From Desulfatitalea sp. UBA4791 (GTDB taxonomy: Bacteria; Desulfobacterota; Desulfobacteria; Desulfobacterales; Desulfosarcinaceae), in contig DHGT01000109.1 in assembly GCA_002402905.1 (NCBI GenBank), positions 1,581 to 30,694 of the forward strand: a stretch of 29,114 nt of DNA. Direction: 5' to 3'. Positions 17,111 to 24,713 of this stretch are shown in pieces. Numbering within the stretch: the first letter of the stretch is position 1; every line of letters starts with the position of its first letter. The translations under genes were made by a program, and so were the position numbers. Below the pieces are notes generated by a model. That model did not search any database. It was not told where the DNA came from and worked only from the letters and a program-made list of their open reading frames with translations.

Positions 17111-17389
17111 ATGAATCTCGAGTGGATGTACTGGACCGTTCCGACGGCAATCTTCTTCATCACCATCTTTCTGATGATCGCCGGCATGCTGGTCTGGGAG
17201 TTGGTGTCGCCCACCATCGAACGGCGCGGCTTTCTCAGGGTGCCCACGACGCGCGGAACGCGCTTTTTCATCGGCCTGCTGGGCACCGCCTATGTTCACC
17301 TGGCCTGGCTGGGGCTGACGGACTGGCCTTTGTGGCTGGCCCTGCCCGTTGCGGCCGTGTGGGTATTTATCGTGATGCGCTGGGGATAA
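17111..17389 (+). CDS. glpU: Small integral membrane protein GlpU (DUF2160)
   Basis: A 92-residue protein with two or three hydrophobic segments: about 9-29, then 50-66, and a final stretch at 72-90. A basic loop lies between the first two (SPTIERRGFLRVPTTRG). It looks like the DUF2160 family, which is found almost only inside glycerol ABC operons of this type, where it is called GlpU. Its role is unknown; it may be an accessory subunit of the permease. AGGAGG lies six bases before the start, and the gap after glpQ is 12 bases. It is a good marker that the importer is for glycerol and not another sugar. Confidence 0.85.
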   Translation: MNLEWMYWTVPTAIFFITIFLMIAGMLVWELVSPTIERRGFLRVPTTRGTRFFIGLLGTAYVHLAWLGLTDWPLWLALPVAAVWVFIVMRWG

Positions 17390-17451
17390 TCGACGCATGA
17401 GAAACCAAAGCCAGACAATCCCTTGACCCAACCCGGACGTGTTTCTATCAT

Positions 17452-17476
17452 GGGGCGACCAAAGCCTTCACGCCCC
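17452..17476 (+). other. Weak intercistronic hairpin between glpU and glpV
   Basis: GGGGCG and CGCCCC pair across a 13-base loop in the 140-base gap before glpV. Such hairpins sometimes protect or separate the message of the abundant binding protein. The stem is short, so this is tentative. Confidence 0.25.
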
Positions 17477-17529
17477 GGATAACGTCCAGAACCCAAACCC
17501 CACCCCTGAAGGCAAAAAGGAGGAGGCTC

Positions 17530-19260
17530 ATGAAAGGCAAATTGAAGAAGTCGACGTTCATTGGCGTCGCGCTGGCCGTCATGCTCGCCCTGGCCGCTGG
17601 TCCGGCCTGTGCGGATATGGCTGCCGCCAAGAAGTGGGTTGATTCGGAGTTCCAGCCCTCGACCCTGACCAAGGAGCAGCAGCTCAAGGAGATGGAATGG
17701 TTCATGAAAGCGGCCAAGCCGTTCAAAGGCATGAACATCAAGGTCGTCTCCGAAACCATCCCCACCCATGAGTATGAAGCCAAGACGCTGGCCAAGGCCT
17801 TCGAAGAGATCACCGGCATCAAGGTTTCGTTCGATCTGATCCAGGAAGGCGACGTGATCGAAAAACTCCAGACCCAGTGGGCGTCGGGACAAAACATCTA
17901 CGATGCGTGGATCAACGATTCCGACCTGATCGGGACCCACGCCCGCTACGGCTACGTGGTGCCGTTGTCCGACTTCATGAAAGGCGAAGGCAAGGATGTG
18001 ACCCTGCCGACGCTGGACGTGGACGACTTCATGGGCAAGTCCTTCACCACCGGACCGGACGGCAAACTCTACCAGCTGCCCGACCAGCAATTCGCCAACC
18101 TCTACTGGTTCCGCTACGACTGGTTCAAACGCGACGATTTCAGAAAGCAGTTCAAGGAGATTTACGGCTATGACCTGGGCGTGCCGGTCAACTGGTCGGC
18201 CTATGAAGACATCGCCGAATTCTTTACCGAGCACGTGCGTGAAATCGACGGCAAGGCCGTCTTCGGCCACAACGACTACGGCAAAAAAGCGCCGGACCTG
18301 GGTTGGCGCTTTACCGACGCCTGGCTCTCCATGGCCGGCGCCGGCGACAAGGGCATTCCCAACGGGTTGCCGGTGGACGAATGGGGCATCCGCATGGAAG
18401 GCTGCCGTCCGGTGGGCGCCACGGTTGCCCGCGGCGGTGCGGCCAACGGACCGGCGGCCAAGTACTCCCTGCGCAAATATATGGAGTGGCTGAGAAAATA
18501 CGCCCCTCCGGGCAGTCTCGGCATGGATTTTTACACCTACCTGCCCTTCCTGGCCAACGGCAGCGTGGCCCAGCAGATCTTCTGGTACACCGCCTTCCTG
18601 CCCAGCATGGTCGAACCGGGACCGACGGTCAATGCGGACGGCACCCCCAAATGGCGCATGGCCCCCTCGCCCCATGGCCCCTACTGGGAAGAGGGGATGA
18701 AGCTGGGCTACCAGGATTGCGGTTCCTGGACCTTCATGAAGAGCACGCCGCTGGAACGCCGCAAGGCCGCCTGGCTCTTTGCCCAGTTCTGCGTGGCCAA
18801 GACCACCTCGCTTAAAAAGGCCCATGTGGGTCTGACTCCCATCCGCGACAGCGACATCCGCCATGCCTCGTTCACCGAGCGCGCCCCCAAACTCGGCGGC
18901 CTGGTGGAGTTCTACCGCAGCCCGGCCCGCGTGGCGTGGAGCCCGACGGGCGTCAACGTGCCCGACTATCCGAAATTGGCCCAGCTGTGGTGGCAGAACA
19001 TCGGCGAGGCCGTTTCCGGTGAAGTGACGGTGGATACGGCCATGGACAACCTGGCCAAGGAGATGGACCGCGTGCTCGAGCGCATCGCCCGCTCCAAGAC
19101 CCAGGGCGAATGCGGTCCCAAACTCAACCCCGAAAAAGACGAAGCCTATTGGCTGAACCAGCCCGGATCACCCAAGGCCAAGGTCAACGAGAAGCCCAAG
19201 GGCGAGACGGTCGACTACGACAAACTCATCCAAGCCTGGCGGGAAGGTCGTGTGAAATAA
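17530..19260 (+). CDS. glpV: Glycerol ABC transporter periplasmic binding protein GlpV
   Basis: A 576-residue periplasmic binding protein, long for the class but in line with GlpV-type proteins. The N-terminus MKGKLKKSTF is basic, a hydrophobic core follows (about 11-25), and the likely cleavage is after the A-C-A near residue 28. The cysteine there lacks a full lipobox context. Two-lobed extracellular-solute-binding sequence follows (NIKVVSETIPTHEYEAKTLA, and later NLYWFRYDWFKRDDF). It has AAGGAGGAGG just upstream, the strongest ribosome-binding site in the operon, which fits the need for excess binding protein. It is the last gene of the operon and is followed by a strong terminator. Confidence 0.88.
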   Translation: MKGKLKKSTFIGVALAVMLALAAGPACADMAAAKKWVDSEFQPSTLTKEQQLKEMEWFMKAAKPFKGMNIKVVSETIPTHEYEAKTLAKAFEEITGIKVSFDLIQEGDVIEKLQTQWASGQNIYDAWINDSDLIGTHARYGYVVPLSDFMKGEGKDVTLPTLDVDDFMGKSFTTGPDGKLYQLPDQQFANLYWFRYDWFKRDDFRKQFKEIYGYDLGVPVNWSAYEDIAEFFTEHVREIDGKAVFGHNDYGKKAPDLGWRFTDAWLSMAGAGDKGIPNGLPVDEWGIRMEGCRPVGATVARGGAANGPAAKYSLRKYMEWLRKYAPPGSLGMDFYTYLPFLANGSVAQQIFWYTAFLPSMVEPGPTVNADGTPKWRMAPSPHGPYWEEGMKLGYQDCGSWTFMKSTPLERRKAAWLFAQFCVAKTTSLKKAHVGLTPIRDSDIRHASFTERAPKLGGLVEFYRSPARVAWSPTGVNVPDYPKLAQLWWQNIGEAVSGEVTVDTAMDNLAKEMDRVLERIARSKTQGECGPKLNPEKDEAYWLNQPGSPKAKVNEKPKGETVDYDKLIQAWREGRVK

Positions 19261-19293
19261 CACCGACCCGTTGGCGGAGTACCTGTTAAACAC

Positions 19294-19332
19294 AGCGGCG
19301 CACTGCTTTCGGGCAGCGCGCCGCTTGTTTTT
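19294..19332 (+). terminator. Rho-independent terminator after glpV
   Basis: AGCGGCGCACTGC (19294-19306) pairs with GCAGCGCGCCGCT (19313-19325), a 13-bp stem with one A-C mismatch and a six-base TTTCGG loop. TTGTTTTT follows directly. It begins 34 bases after the glpV stop and ends the glpSTPQUV transcript before the convergent badI. Confidence 0.88.
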
Positions 19333-19398
19333 AAGCGACAGGAAGTTCAAACGCTTTCCAGCGTCGCACATGCTTTCCGAAAATCTTCCATAAAAGTT

Positions 19399-20193
19399 TT
19401 ATTTCCGGTACTTGGCATAATCCGGCTTCCGCTTTTCCATGAAAGCGTTTTTACCTTCCACCGACTCGTCGGTGCCGTAAAACATGCTCAGGCCGCCAAC
19501 GCCCAGATGGGTGATGCCTGCGACACCGTCTGTTTCCGCGTGAAAAGCATACTTGAGCATTTTGAGGGCCGTGGGACTTTTTTCAAGCAGGTCCGCACAC
19601 CACTTATCGACCTCCTCGTCCAGCTGTTCATAGGGAACCACGGCATTGACCAACCCCATATCGAGCGCCTCTTTGGCCGTGTAGAGCCGGCACATGTACC
19701 AGATCTCTTTTGCCTTCTTCAGGCCCACACACCGGACCAGATCGCCGGTACCGTAACCCGGGTCGAAACTGCCGACCTTGGGTCCGGCCTGGCCCAGCTT
19801 GGCCGTTTCGGCCGCGATGGAAAGATCGCAAACCACCTGGAAGACGTGTCCGCCGCCGATGGCAAATCCGTTCACCCTGGCAATGACCGGCTTGGGGATG
19901 GTCCGGATCAGGCTGGAAACGGTCTGCCAGCCGACTTCCACCGGTAATGCCGCCAGGGTGCCCGCATAGCCGCTTTTGTTCCGGATCGACTGATCGCCGC
20001 CCGTGCAAAAGGCCTTCTCGCCGGCACCGGTGAACACCACCACCCCCACGGTGTTGTCCACCCAGGCATCCGTTAGGGCCTGATTCAGCTCCAGGAGAGT
20101 CAGAGAAGTGCAGGCATTGTATTTTTGGGGTCGGTTGATCATGATCGTGGCCACGCCGTCTTTTTTTTCATAAATGACTTCTTCGAAATTCAT
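19399..20193 (-). CDS. badI: 2-ketocyclohexanecarboxyl-CoA hydrolase (BadI-like, crotonase fold)
   Basis: A 264-residue crotonase-fold enzyme. BadI opens the ring of 2-ketocyclohexane-1-carboxyl-CoA to give pimeloyl-CoA. Oxyanion-hole regions are AFCTGGDQS (about 61-69) and AIGGGHVF (111-118). GQAGPKVGSFDPGYGTG, KEIWYMCRLYTAKEALDMGL and the ending TDESVEGKNAFMEKRKPDY agree closely with what I remember of Rhodopseudomonas BadI. The related MenB (dihydroxynaphthoyl-CoA synthase) shares most of these motifs, so BadI is chosen because badH and an acyl-CoA dehydrogenase lie directly upstream. The ATG at 20193 is preferred over one 17 codons earlier because AAGGAGGG sits in front of it. Confidence 0.82.
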   Translation of the reverse strand: MNFEEVIYEKKDGVATIMINRPQKYNACTSLTLLELNQALTDAWVDNTVGVVVFTGAGEKAFCTGGDQSIRNKSGYAGTLAALPVEVGWQTVSSLIRTIPKPVIARVNGFAIGGGHVFQVVCDLSIAAETAKLGQAGPKVGSFDPGYGTGDLVRCVGLKKAKEIWYMCRLYTAKEALDMGLVNAVVPYEQLDEEVDKWCADLLEKSPTALKMLKYAFHAETDGVAGITHLGVGGLSMFYGTDESVEGKNAFMEKRKPDYAKYRK

Positions 20194-20253
20194 GTTGCCC
20201 TCCTTGTCGAACCGCAGTGGTCCGGATTTTTCGATTTGCGCCAAACGCCCGGT

Positions 20254-21414
20254 CTATCGATAGTTGTAGGGCAGAAATTCCCGGCCCATCAATTCACGCT
20301 GCACCACCAGTTTGGAAACCTGCGAGGTGCCGTCCGCGATTTCGATGGCGAGCACATCTCTCAGGCGCTGCTCGAGGGGATATTCCCTCGTATACCCGTA
20401 ATGCCCATGCAGCGTGATGCAGTCCCGGATGGCGTTGGTGGAAAACCGCGGGGCCATCCATTTGACCATGCCGGCCTCCTTGGTGCTCGATTGTCCCTGA
20501 TCGCGCAGCCATAATGCTTTGTAACAGAGCAGTCGCACCGCTTCCAGGAGGCTGAAGTGCTCGATGATCGGGAAAGACACCCCTTCGAAAGAGGCCAGGG
20601 GTCGCCCGAACGCGATCCGCCCCTTGACATGCGCCATGGTTTCCTGCAGCGATACGAGGGCCGGCGCAATGGCTTCCAGACATAGGAAAATGCGGCTGAT
20701 GTCAAATCCGCGCATGGCCAGCCGAAACCCCTTGCCCTCCTCGCCGATCCGATAACTTTCCGGTATCTCCACATTTTGCAAGAACAGCGAACCCCGCACG
20801 ATGGCATTGCATCCGAGATCTTCGTAGGCTTGCATGGACACGCCGGGAAGCTTGCAGGGCACGACGAAACAACTGACCCCCCTGGCATCATGGCCGGGCG
20901 CGGTCCGGGCAAACACCAGCGCGAAATCGGCATCCATAATCGCTGTGATGCCGGATTTCTCTCCGTTCAAAACATAGGCGTCGCCTTTTCTTTCCGCGCT
21001 GGTCTGAAGCGCGCCGGCGTCTGTCCCGCTTCCCGGTTCGGTCAAACAGAAAGCACAGATCTGCTCACCGGCCAGAAAGGGGTCGAGAAACTTTTTTTGC
21101 ACTTCCGAGCTTCCTTGTTCCAAAAGACCGGCGCACAGGTGGCCGGCCACCTGGGTCGACATGGGGAGGCTGCAATCTCCCCGGGAAAGCTCTTCACACA
21201 CAATTCCCTCGGTGAGGTAGGATTCGCCAAGCCCCCCCAATTCTTGACTGACCGAAACGCCGATATAACCGAGTTCACCCATTTTCTTGACCAGTTCACG
21301 GGGATATTTTATCTCCCTGTCCCACTGGCTGTACCTTGGCGCAAGTTCTTCCTGGGCGAACCGCCGGACTTCCTTTTGAATCAATTTTTGCTCTTTGCTG
21401 AAATCAAAATCCAT
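20254..21414 (-). CDS. Acyl-CoA dehydrogenase, probably acting on a cyclohexanecarboxyl-CoA
   Basis: A 386-residue FAD-dependent acyl-CoA dehydrogenase of normal length. Seen: CLTEPGSGTDAGAL (FAD/substrate region), RIAFGRPLASFEGV, and the C-terminal GHYGYTREYPLEQRLRD. The position that in most family members is the catalytic Glu (in Y-E-G-T) is Asp here (IADGTSQV, about D361). The alternative Glu position of isovaleryl-type enzymes is Ser (GFDISRIFL). Between badH and badI the likely reaction is introduction of a ring double bond into cyclohexanecarboxyl-CoA, as for AliB/BadJ, but a different alicyclic or chain acyl-CoA cannot be excluded. AGAGG lies upstream of the start, 28 bases after badH. 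Electrons should go to ETF. Confidence 0.75.
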   Translation of the reverse strand: MDFDFSKEQKLIQKEVRRFAQEELAPRYSQWDREIKYPRELVKKMGELGYIGVSVSQELGGLGESYLTEGIVCEELSRGDCSLPMSTQVAGHLCAGLLEQGSSEVQKKFLDPFLAGEQICAFCLTEPGSGTDAGALQTSAERKGDAYVLNGEKSGITAIMDADFALVFARTAPGHDARGVSCFVVPCKLPGVSMQAYEDLGCNAIVRGSLFLQNVEIPESYRIGEEGKGFRLAMRGFDISRIFLCLEAIAPALVSLQETMAHVKGRIAFGRPLASFEGVSFPIIEHFSLLEAVRLLCYKALWLRDQGQSSTKEAGMVKWMAPRFSTNAIRDCITLHGHYGYTREYPLEQRLRDVLAIEIADGTSQVSKLVVQRELMGREFLPYNYR

Positions 21415-21442
21415 GACAGGCCTCTCTATGCGTGGATGGACA

Positions 21443-22207
21443 CTAGCTCATGGTCAAGCCGCCGCTGACGCTCAGGGTCTGACCGGTGATAAAATCCGCC
21501 TCTTTTGAAGCCAGAAAAACCGTTGCGGCGCCAATCTCCTCCGGCGTTCCGGTCCGGCCCAGTGGAATGATCTTATCCATTTTGGATAATACTTTTGTCG
21601 CAAACTCGCTTTCCTGCTTCATCTGCTGAGTCAGCGGGGTATCCGTAGGTCCGGGACATATGACGTTGACCGTAATCTGGTTCCTGGCAACCTCCCTGGC
21701 CAAGGATTTGCTAAAAGCGATGATGGCGCCCTTGGCACCGGCATACACCGCTTCGCCGCTGCTCCCGACCCGGGCGGCATCGGATCCGATGTTGATGATT
21801 TTGCCATGATTCCTTTCGATCATGTCAGGGATCACCGAATAGACACAATTGAGCACCCCTTTGTAATTGATGTCGATCACCTTATCCCAGAACTCGGGCG
21901 TTGTTTTGACAAAGGGGATCATGCGGTCCCAGCCGGCGTTGTTGACCAGGATATCCACTGGGCCGAACTGTTCCTTGATCGCAGCAACCGCTTTTTTGAC
22001 CTTTTCGACGTCCGTGATGTCGGCTTGCACGGCCATCGCCCTCCCAAATTCCTTATTGATGAGATCGGCTGTCTGCCGGGCAATGGTCTCGTCGAGATCG
22101 GCAATGGCGACATTGGCGCCCTGCCTGGCCAATGCAACAGAAATGGCTCTCCCGATCCCCTGGGCGCCTCCGGTAACCAATGCTGTTTTGTTGGTTAGTT
22201 CGAACAT
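21443..22207 (-). CDS. badH: 2-hydroxycyclohexanecarboxyl-CoA dehydrogenase (BadH-like SDR)
   Basis: A 254-residue short-chain dehydrogenase. The cofactor loop is TGGAQGIG (12-19), the structural motif NNAG at 89-92, and the catalytic residues are Ser142, Tyr155 and Lys159 in SDAARVGSSGEAVYAGAK. It would oxidise 2-hydroxycyclohexane-1-carboxyl-CoA to the 2-keto compound using NAD+. The SDAARVGSSGEAVYA block, NNAGWD and the ending ITGQTLSVSGGLTM are what I recall of Rhodopseudomonas BadH, which raises confidence above a generic SDR call. AAGGAGGGG sits in front of the start. It is the second gene of the operon, 21 bases after the regulator, and supplies the substrate of BadI. Confidence 0.8.
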   Translation of the reverse strand: MFELTNKTALVTGGAQGIGRAISVALARQGANVAIADLDETIARQTADLINKEFGRAMAVQADITDVEKVKKAVAAIKEQFGPVDILVNNAGWDRMIPFVKTTPEFWDKVIDINYKGVLNCVYSVIPDMIERNHGKIINIGSDAARVGSSGEAVYAGAKGAIIAFSKSLAREVARNQITVNVICPGPTDTPLTQQMKQESEFATKVLSKMDKIIPLGRTGTPEEIGAATVFLASKEADFITGQTLSVSGGLTMS

Positions 22208-22228
22208 TTGCCCCTCCTTATTGTAAAA

Positions 22229-23014
22229 TCATGAGTTGGATACATATCCCAGTTCCGCGGAAGTCTTTTCCGCCGCCTCACGCACCATCCGGCCATACTG
22301 GTCCAGATCGTCGAGTTCAAAACTGAAAACCGCTGCCGACAGCCCGATACAGCCCACGTGCTTGCCATTTGAATTAAAAATCGGTGCAGCAACCCGGCGC
22401 ACGCCTTCCCGCAACTCCTGATCTTCGAAACCATAGCCGCGCGCTTGCGTTTCCTGGATCTCTTGTTCGAGACGCGCCATGTCCGTGATCGTATGTCTGG
22501 TCATTGCCGGCAGTCCGATTTTTTTCAGAACCCGTCGCCGCTTATCCGGCTCCATCAAAGCCAGATAAACCTTTCCAACGCTGACCGCGTGCAGATATGG
22601 AATCACGCTGCCAACTCGGGAATACAGGGACATTTCCTCGCTGCCGCGAATCTGTTCGAGCAATATCAGTTGATCCCGGTCGAGGCTTGACAACTCGATG
22701 GTCTTGCCCGTTTTTTGGGACAAGGCTTTCATCGATTTCCACGCAGCGGTGCGAAGCTCGAACTTGTCGGGCAACCCGTGGCCGAGATATAGAAATTTGA
22801 GACCGATTCTGTAGAGTCCCCTCTGGCTGGATTTGTCTAAAAAACCCCGAATGCACAGGGTATTGAGAATGCGAATCAAGGATTGGCGTGGGATATCGAC
22901 GTTGTCCATGATCTCGGAAAACGACAGCTCCCGTTGGGAAGACGAAATGAATTCAATCACATCGATTGCACGGTGAATCGCCGGTACAGTGTTCTGGTTG
23001 TCATTTTGGCCCAT
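22229..23014 (-). CDS. IclR-family transcriptional regulator
   Basis: About 261 residues with an N-terminal winged helix (AIHRAIDVIEFI, then SFSEIMDNVDIPRQSLIRIL) and a C-terminal IclR effector domain (LDRDQLILLEQI, YLHAVSVGKVYLAL, YGFEDQELREGVRRVAAPIF, IGLSAAVFSF). Four in-frame ATG codons are possible: 23068, 23047, 23026 and 23014. The first two fall inside the promoter/operator palindromes. The 23014 start leaves a normal eight-residue lead and has a weak GGGA. It is the first gene of the iclR-badH-dehydrogenase-badI operon and probably controls its own promoter. The effector is probably a ring CoA thioester or acid, by context only. BadR, the regulator known in Rhodopseudomonas, belongs to a different (MarR) family. 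Confidence 0.88.
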   Translation of the reverse strand: MGQNDNQNTVPAIHRAIDVIEFISSSQRELSFSEIMDNVDIPRQSLIRILNTLCIRGFLDKSSQRGLYRIGLKFLYLGHGLPDKFELRTAAWKSMKALSQKTGKTIELSSLDRDQLILLEQIRGSEEMSLYSRVGSVIPYLHAVSVGKVYLALMEPDKRRRVLKKIGLPAMTRHTITDMARLEQEIQETQARGYGFEDQELREGVRRVAAPIFNSNGKHVGCIGLSAAVFSFELDDLDQYGRMVREAAEKTSAELGYVSNS

Positions 23015-23043
23015 TGTGTGTCCCATTGATGGCTTCGGTTTTC

Positions 23044-23074
23044 CCATATATGGTTTTTCAAATACCATATATGG
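23044..23074. promoter_or_regulatory. Two identical palindromes CCATATATGG, 21 bp apart
   Basis: Perfect 10-bp palindromes lie at 23044-23053 and 23065-23074, exactly 21 bases apart. They lie just downstream of the candidate -10 of the iclR-bad operon. This is a likely operator pair for the adjacent IclR protein binding as a tetramer on one face of the helix. Confidence 0.6.
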
Positions 23075-23103
23075 TACTTAATGGCGTTCTTTGCCATTGT
23101 CAA
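23075..23103 (-). promoter_or_regulatory. Candidate promoter of the iclR-bad operon
   Basis: On the minus strand a perfect -35 TTGACA (23098-23103) is followed after 17 bases by TAAGTA (23075-23080), a poor -10. The 17-base spacer is itself an inverted repeat, ATGGC-N7-GCCAT. A poor -10 with a perfect -35 suggests regulated use. Transcription would begin near 23068. Confidence 0.4.
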
Positions 23104-23331
23104 GAAAAAAATCAATGGCCTCTTACTTTACCGGTACTGACACGAATTTGCATGAAGAGCGGCTGACCCGCGCCATGCGCCTGCAACCGTTTTTGAGATT
23201 TGTCTACGCAAAGGTACTTGTAGAAAAGTTGCTCATTTCTGGAGCCAAGAGGAAGGCAGCATGAATTCCGCTGTGCCTATGATTGGATCAGAACGCCGAT
23301 ATCGGGCCAATTGGCCATTTGTGGATGGGCG

Positions 23332-24006
23332 CTAACGAAACCCGCACCAGGTAGTGTTTTCAGATAATGCCGCCCGATGGGTTTCAACCCGGTTGGCTGG
23401 GTATTCCGGATCCGGATAGCCCACGGCAATGGCGATGACGATGGTCTTATTGTGATCAATATTGGCGTGCCGCCGGATGACATCCGGAAAAAAGATCCCC
23501 TGATCTTCGATACAGGTCCCCAGACCGTGCTCGAGTGCGAGCAGACAGATGTTTTGCATGACCGCCCCGATATCGAGCAAGGGGCCGGCTTCCCCCAGCA
23601 CTCGGTCGGTGCAGATGATGATGGCGGCCGGGGCATCGAAAAACCGAAACCCCCGTTCCACCCACTGCTGCCGCTTTTCCGCGTCCTGCCGCTCGATGCC
23701 CATCAGGCTGAACAACTGCTTTGCCAGGGCCACCTGCCGTTGCCGGAAGACGCTGTCCCGCGGCCACTGGCCGGTCATGTGTTCGGGACTGCCCGACTCT
23801 CCGGACCGAAGGTTTTCGATATTTTCACTGCGGATTTTGTCCAACACCCGGCCTGACACGACCGTAAATTCCCATGGCTGGGAGTTCAGGGCAGACGGGG
23901 CATTTGCCGCCGTCTGGAGAATGGATTCGATCACGCCCGCAGGGACCGGATCCGTCTTAAAACCGCGAATGCTTTTTCTTTTGCGAATCGCTTCCGTCAC
24001 ATTCAT
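23332..24006 (-). CDS. Nitroreductase family FMN oxidoreductase
   Basis: A 224-residue nitroreductase-fold flavoprotein, usually a homodimer that uses NAD(P)H to reduce nitro groups, quinones or similar acceptors. The N-terminal AIRKRKSIRGFKTDPV carries the basic FMN-phosphate residues, APSALNSQPWEFTVV is the usual second FMN segment, and DIGAVMQNICLLALEHGLGTC is the dimer/FMN helix region. GGGGG lies six bases before the ATG. It stands alone on the minus strand, 318 bases downstream of the iclR start, and its physiological substrate is unknown. The BluB and McbC branches of the superfamily are possible but nothing nearby supports them. Confidence 0.88.
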   Translation of the reverse strand: MNVTEAIRKRKSIRGFKTDPVPAGVIESILQTAANAPSALNSQPWEFTVVSGRVLDKIRSENIENLRSGESGSPEHMTGQWPRDSVFRQRQVALAKQLFSLMGIERQDAEKRQQWVERGFRFFDAPAAIIICTDRVLGEAGPLLDIGAVMQNICLLALEHGLGTCIEDQGIFFPDVIRRHANIDHNKTIVIAIAVGYPDPEYPANRVETHRAALSENTTWCGFR

Positions 24007-24713
24007 CGTTACCCCCGGCAGTGGTTGTTTTCCTGTTTCTCAATTATCAGCAATACGCCTTTGTATAGTATGTCGCTTGGCGTCAGGCAACCAGCAATTC
24101 TGCCTGCACGATATTCATTGAAACCGGTTTGAATCGGGAAGATGTGAAGGGGATTTTGATTCGACGCGACAAACCAGGGACACCTGTTATGCCCGATTGT
24201 AACGCCCGGCTAGACGCAGATCCTGGACACCAATTGACAATAGGCGCCCTCTTGGGCAGCCTCGGCATCGGATGTCAATTGCTGGGTTGCCGAAGCGCAC
24301 CACTCGTCAAAAAGGGGATCGGTCCAATCGTAGCGACGCAGATCGTCCACCTCTTTGGCAAAAATGGTGGGTTTGCTCCGGCGGCCGGTGCTGTTTTTGA
24401 TCTTCTGCAAGATCATGGTGCCCCCTCGTGAAATGGAGACGGATGTCCTTGAATGGACAACTTCACGCCTGCAGAGGCTCTGGACCGATGGCAGAAGGAA
24501 GGGCGCTGAAATGAGCTGAAGAGATGTACGTGGCATCGAAGACGAACGGCCAGCAGCGGCGCTGCGTGCGATGCTATTTTCTCCCGCTTATGACCTGCAA
24601 GATGCGATGCGTTTTATACGAAAACCGTCGCATGAATCAGATGGCAGAAAATAAAGATGCAAAGGTGGTTCGTCAACATTCGAGCTGGAAGTATTTTTAT
24701 CGTGTTGTTTGAA
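24007..24713. other. Gene-poor stretch with one doubtful small ORF
   Basis: These 707 bases separate the nitroreductase from the dehydratase operon. Apart from the small minus-strand frame at 24210-24416, I see no convincing gene, tRNA, repeat or transposase remnant. Short frames exist on both strands, but none has recognisable motifs. Decayed coding sequence is possible. Confidence 0.5.
24210..24416 (-). CDS. Hypothetical 68-residue protein
   Basis: I do not recognise this protein. The ATG at 24416 has GAGGGGG about five bases upstream, which is why it is listed. The product starts MILQKIKNSTGRRSKPT, with a basic N-terminus, and continues into an acidic middle (KEVDDLRRYDWTDPLFDEW). It has three cysteines (about 40, 60 and 67) and no membrane segment. 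The frame also extends 40 codons upstream of this ATG without a good start. A 297-base gap separates it from the dehydratase gene upstream on the same strand. It could be a real small protein or a remnant. Confidence 0.35.
   Translation of the reverse strand: MILQKIKNSTGRRSKPTIFAKEVDDLRRYDWTDPLFDEWCASATQQLTSDAEAAQEGAYCQLVSRICV

Noticed and set aside
16253..17431. Open frame of 392 codons on the minus strand
   Set aside because: It is antisense to glpQ and glpU. Its product is rich in Gln, His, Asp and Gly, as expected for the reverse of membrane-protein codons.
17296..18864. Open frame of 522 codons on the minus strand
   Set aside because: It mirrors glpV, whose signal peptide, ribosome-binding site and operon position are convincing. 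The antisense frame shows no domain.
19399..20193. Naming the crotonase MenB (dihydroxynaphthoyl-CoA synthase)
   Set aside because: MenB and BadI share most motifs, but the operon partners are BadH-like and an acyl-CoA dehydrogenase, and no other menaquinone gene is present.
24129..24431. 100-codon plus-strand frame opposite the 68-residue ORF
   Set aside because: No ribosome-binding site or recognisable motif, and the opposite frame has better start signals.
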